Below are positions 14,764-15,114 of a DNA stretch of 15,114 nt, one piece after another. The stretch is from Clostridiales bacterium (GTDB lineage Bacteria; Bacillota; Clostridia; Lachnospirales; WQUN01): the NCBI GenBank assembly GCA_031271275.1, contig JAISWA010000236.1:1-15114 (forward strand). Reading direction: 5' to 3'. The notes under the pieces were generated by a model. It was not told the origin of the DNA, made no database searches, and was given only the letters and a program-made list of their open reading frames with translations. Both the position numbers and the translations under genes were made by a program. Every line of letters starts with the position of its first letter. The first letter of the stretch is position 1.

Positions 14764-14787
14764 TTAACGGTTCAGCGCCGGCGTTAA
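14764..14787. repeat. Inverted repeat in the leader of the LacI-type gene
   Basis: Arms TTAACG (14764-14769) and CGTTAA (14782-14787) are 12 bases apart, between the regulator's promoter and its start codon. This could be an auxiliary operator. Short arms, so chance is possible. Confidence 0.3.
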
Positions 14788-14826
14788 TTCGATTAAAAGC
14801 GGCGGTATTGTTATTTTTCACAATTT

Positions 14827-14855
14827 ATTTTGCAATAACGGCGTATAGTTGTCAA
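14827..14855 (-). promoter_or_regulatory. Candidate promoter of the LacI-GH29-GH29 operon
   Basis: On the minus strand: perfect TTGACA (14855 to 14850), a 17-base spacer, and CAAAAT (14832 to 14827) as a weak -10. The -35 overlaps the outer end of the operator-like repeat at 14854-14883, which suits repression. Confidence 0.5.
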
Positions 14856-14883
14856 GTTTACCGGTTTAACCCGGTTTAAACTT
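14854..14883. promoter_or_regulatory. Operator-like repeat between divergent promoters
   Basis: Two tandem copies of CCGGTTTAA with a 10-base period (14861-14869 and 14871-14879) are enclosed by inverted arms AAGTTTA (14854-14860) and TAAACTT (14877-14883). The central CCGG fits the CG-centred half-sites usual for LacI-family proteins. It overlaps the minus-strand -35 and ends 5 bases before the plus-strand -35, so one bound protein could control both directions. Confidence 0.6.
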
Positions 14884-14888
14884 TGCGC

Positions 14889-14917
14889 TTGACAGGGCAT
14901 TTTCCACAATCTATACT
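14889..14917 (+). promoter_or_regulatory. Strong sigma-A type promoter for the gene at 15048
   Basis: Perfect TTGACA (14889-14894), a 17-base spacer and TATACT (14912-14917). Transcription would begin near 14924, giving a leader of about 120 bases before the start codon. Confidence 0.75.
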
Positions 14918-14979
14918 GTGACCGTAGGGCTTACCTTTGCCGCATGTCAAAATTCGCGGCTGTCGCCGGGTCAATTTAT

Positions 14980-15004
14980 TTAACATATGTTAACTAAATG
15001 TTAA
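14980..15004. promoter_or_regulatory. Perfect 14-base palindrome with an extra half-site in the leader
   Basis: TTAACATATGTTAA (14980-14993) is a perfect palindrome. A third ATGTTAA half-site follows at 14998-15004, 11 bases after the palindrome's own right half. It lies between the predicted transcription start and the ribosome binding site of the gene at 15048, a place suited to a roadblock repressor or, if another promoter is used, an activator. Its sequence differs from the repeat at 14854-14883, implying a second regulator. Confidence 0.5.
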
Positions 15005-15047
15005 ATCCGGCGGTTTATTTTTAACTATCTTTAAGGGAGGACTGTAC

Positions 15048-15114
15048 ATGAAGAAACGAATCGCAATGCTCTTGGCGTGCGTGTTGGCGCTCTCGCTGTT
15101 CGCCGGGAACGCCG
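15048..15114 (+). CDS. Start of a secreted protein, probably sugar ABC transporter substrate-binding protein (3' end outside window)
   Basis: Only 22 codons are present. They encode a typical export signal: basic MKKR, then the hydrophobic run IAMLLACVLALSLFAG, then NA. AGGGAGG at 15034-15040 lies 7 bases before the ATG. Clostridial sugar-binding lipoproteins often start this way but with a lipobox Cys after LFAG; here that position is Asn, so this is either cleaved by signal peptidase I or has a different anchor. Divergent placement from a LacI-type regulator and glycosidases suggests the binding protein of a matching oligosaccharide importer. The export signal is well supported; the function is inference. 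Confidence 0.65.
   Translation, partial: MKKRIAMLLACVLALSLFAGNA

Overview
The window looks like a moderately GC-rich chromosomal segment from a motile, low-copy-genome Bacillota/Clostridia-type bacterium. The grounds are strong AGGAGG-type Shine-Dalgarno sites, occasional GTG starts, a flagellin gene, sigma-A type promoters and a sugar-utilisation locus led by a LacI-family regulator. No rRNA, tRNA, CRISPR array or transposase was seen. The species cannot be named from the sequence alone.

Layout. (a) 2-2148: the 3' part of a polysaccharide deacetylase gene (+) converges on a flagellin gene (-), and the two share stop-codon bases. (b) 2224-4601 (-): an AT-rich three-gene operon, transcribed as RNase HI (viroplasmin-type) > RnlA > RnlB. 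This is an RNase LS toxin-antitoxin/anti-phage module carrying its own RNase HI. (c) 4825-9048 (-): a GC-rich, full-length Lhr-type DEAD/DEAH helicase. (d) 9029-10806 (-): an AT-rich ATPase plus HNH nuclease pair of the Septu (PtuA-PtuB) kind. Its last gene overlaps the lhr start by 20 bases. (e) 10962-14727 (-): a LacI-family regulator followed by two cytoplasmic GH29 alpha-L-fucosidase-like enzymes. (f) 14728-15047: a divergent regulatory region with two promoters and several palindromes. (g) 15048-15114 (+): the first 22 codons of a secreted protein, probably a sugar ABC transporter binding protein.

How the parts fit. Regions b-d form a small defence island: two AT-rich nuclease modules flank a helicase whose base composition matches the rest of the chromosome. 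One 60-base line counted by hand from each gives 18 G+C at 2281-2340 (rnlB), 15 at 10381-10440 (ptuA) and 36 at 7021-7080 (lhr). The most striking observation is the dedicated RNase HI in the rnlAB operon. In E. coli, chromosomal RNase HI has been reported to influence RnlA activity, but it is encoded elsewhere. Here the partner is physically linked, overlaps rnlA translationally, and carries an N-terminal viroplasmin domain plus an unexplained C-terminal extension of about 110 residues. Regions e-g look like a regulated uptake-and-hydrolysis locus for fucose-containing (or similar) glycosides.
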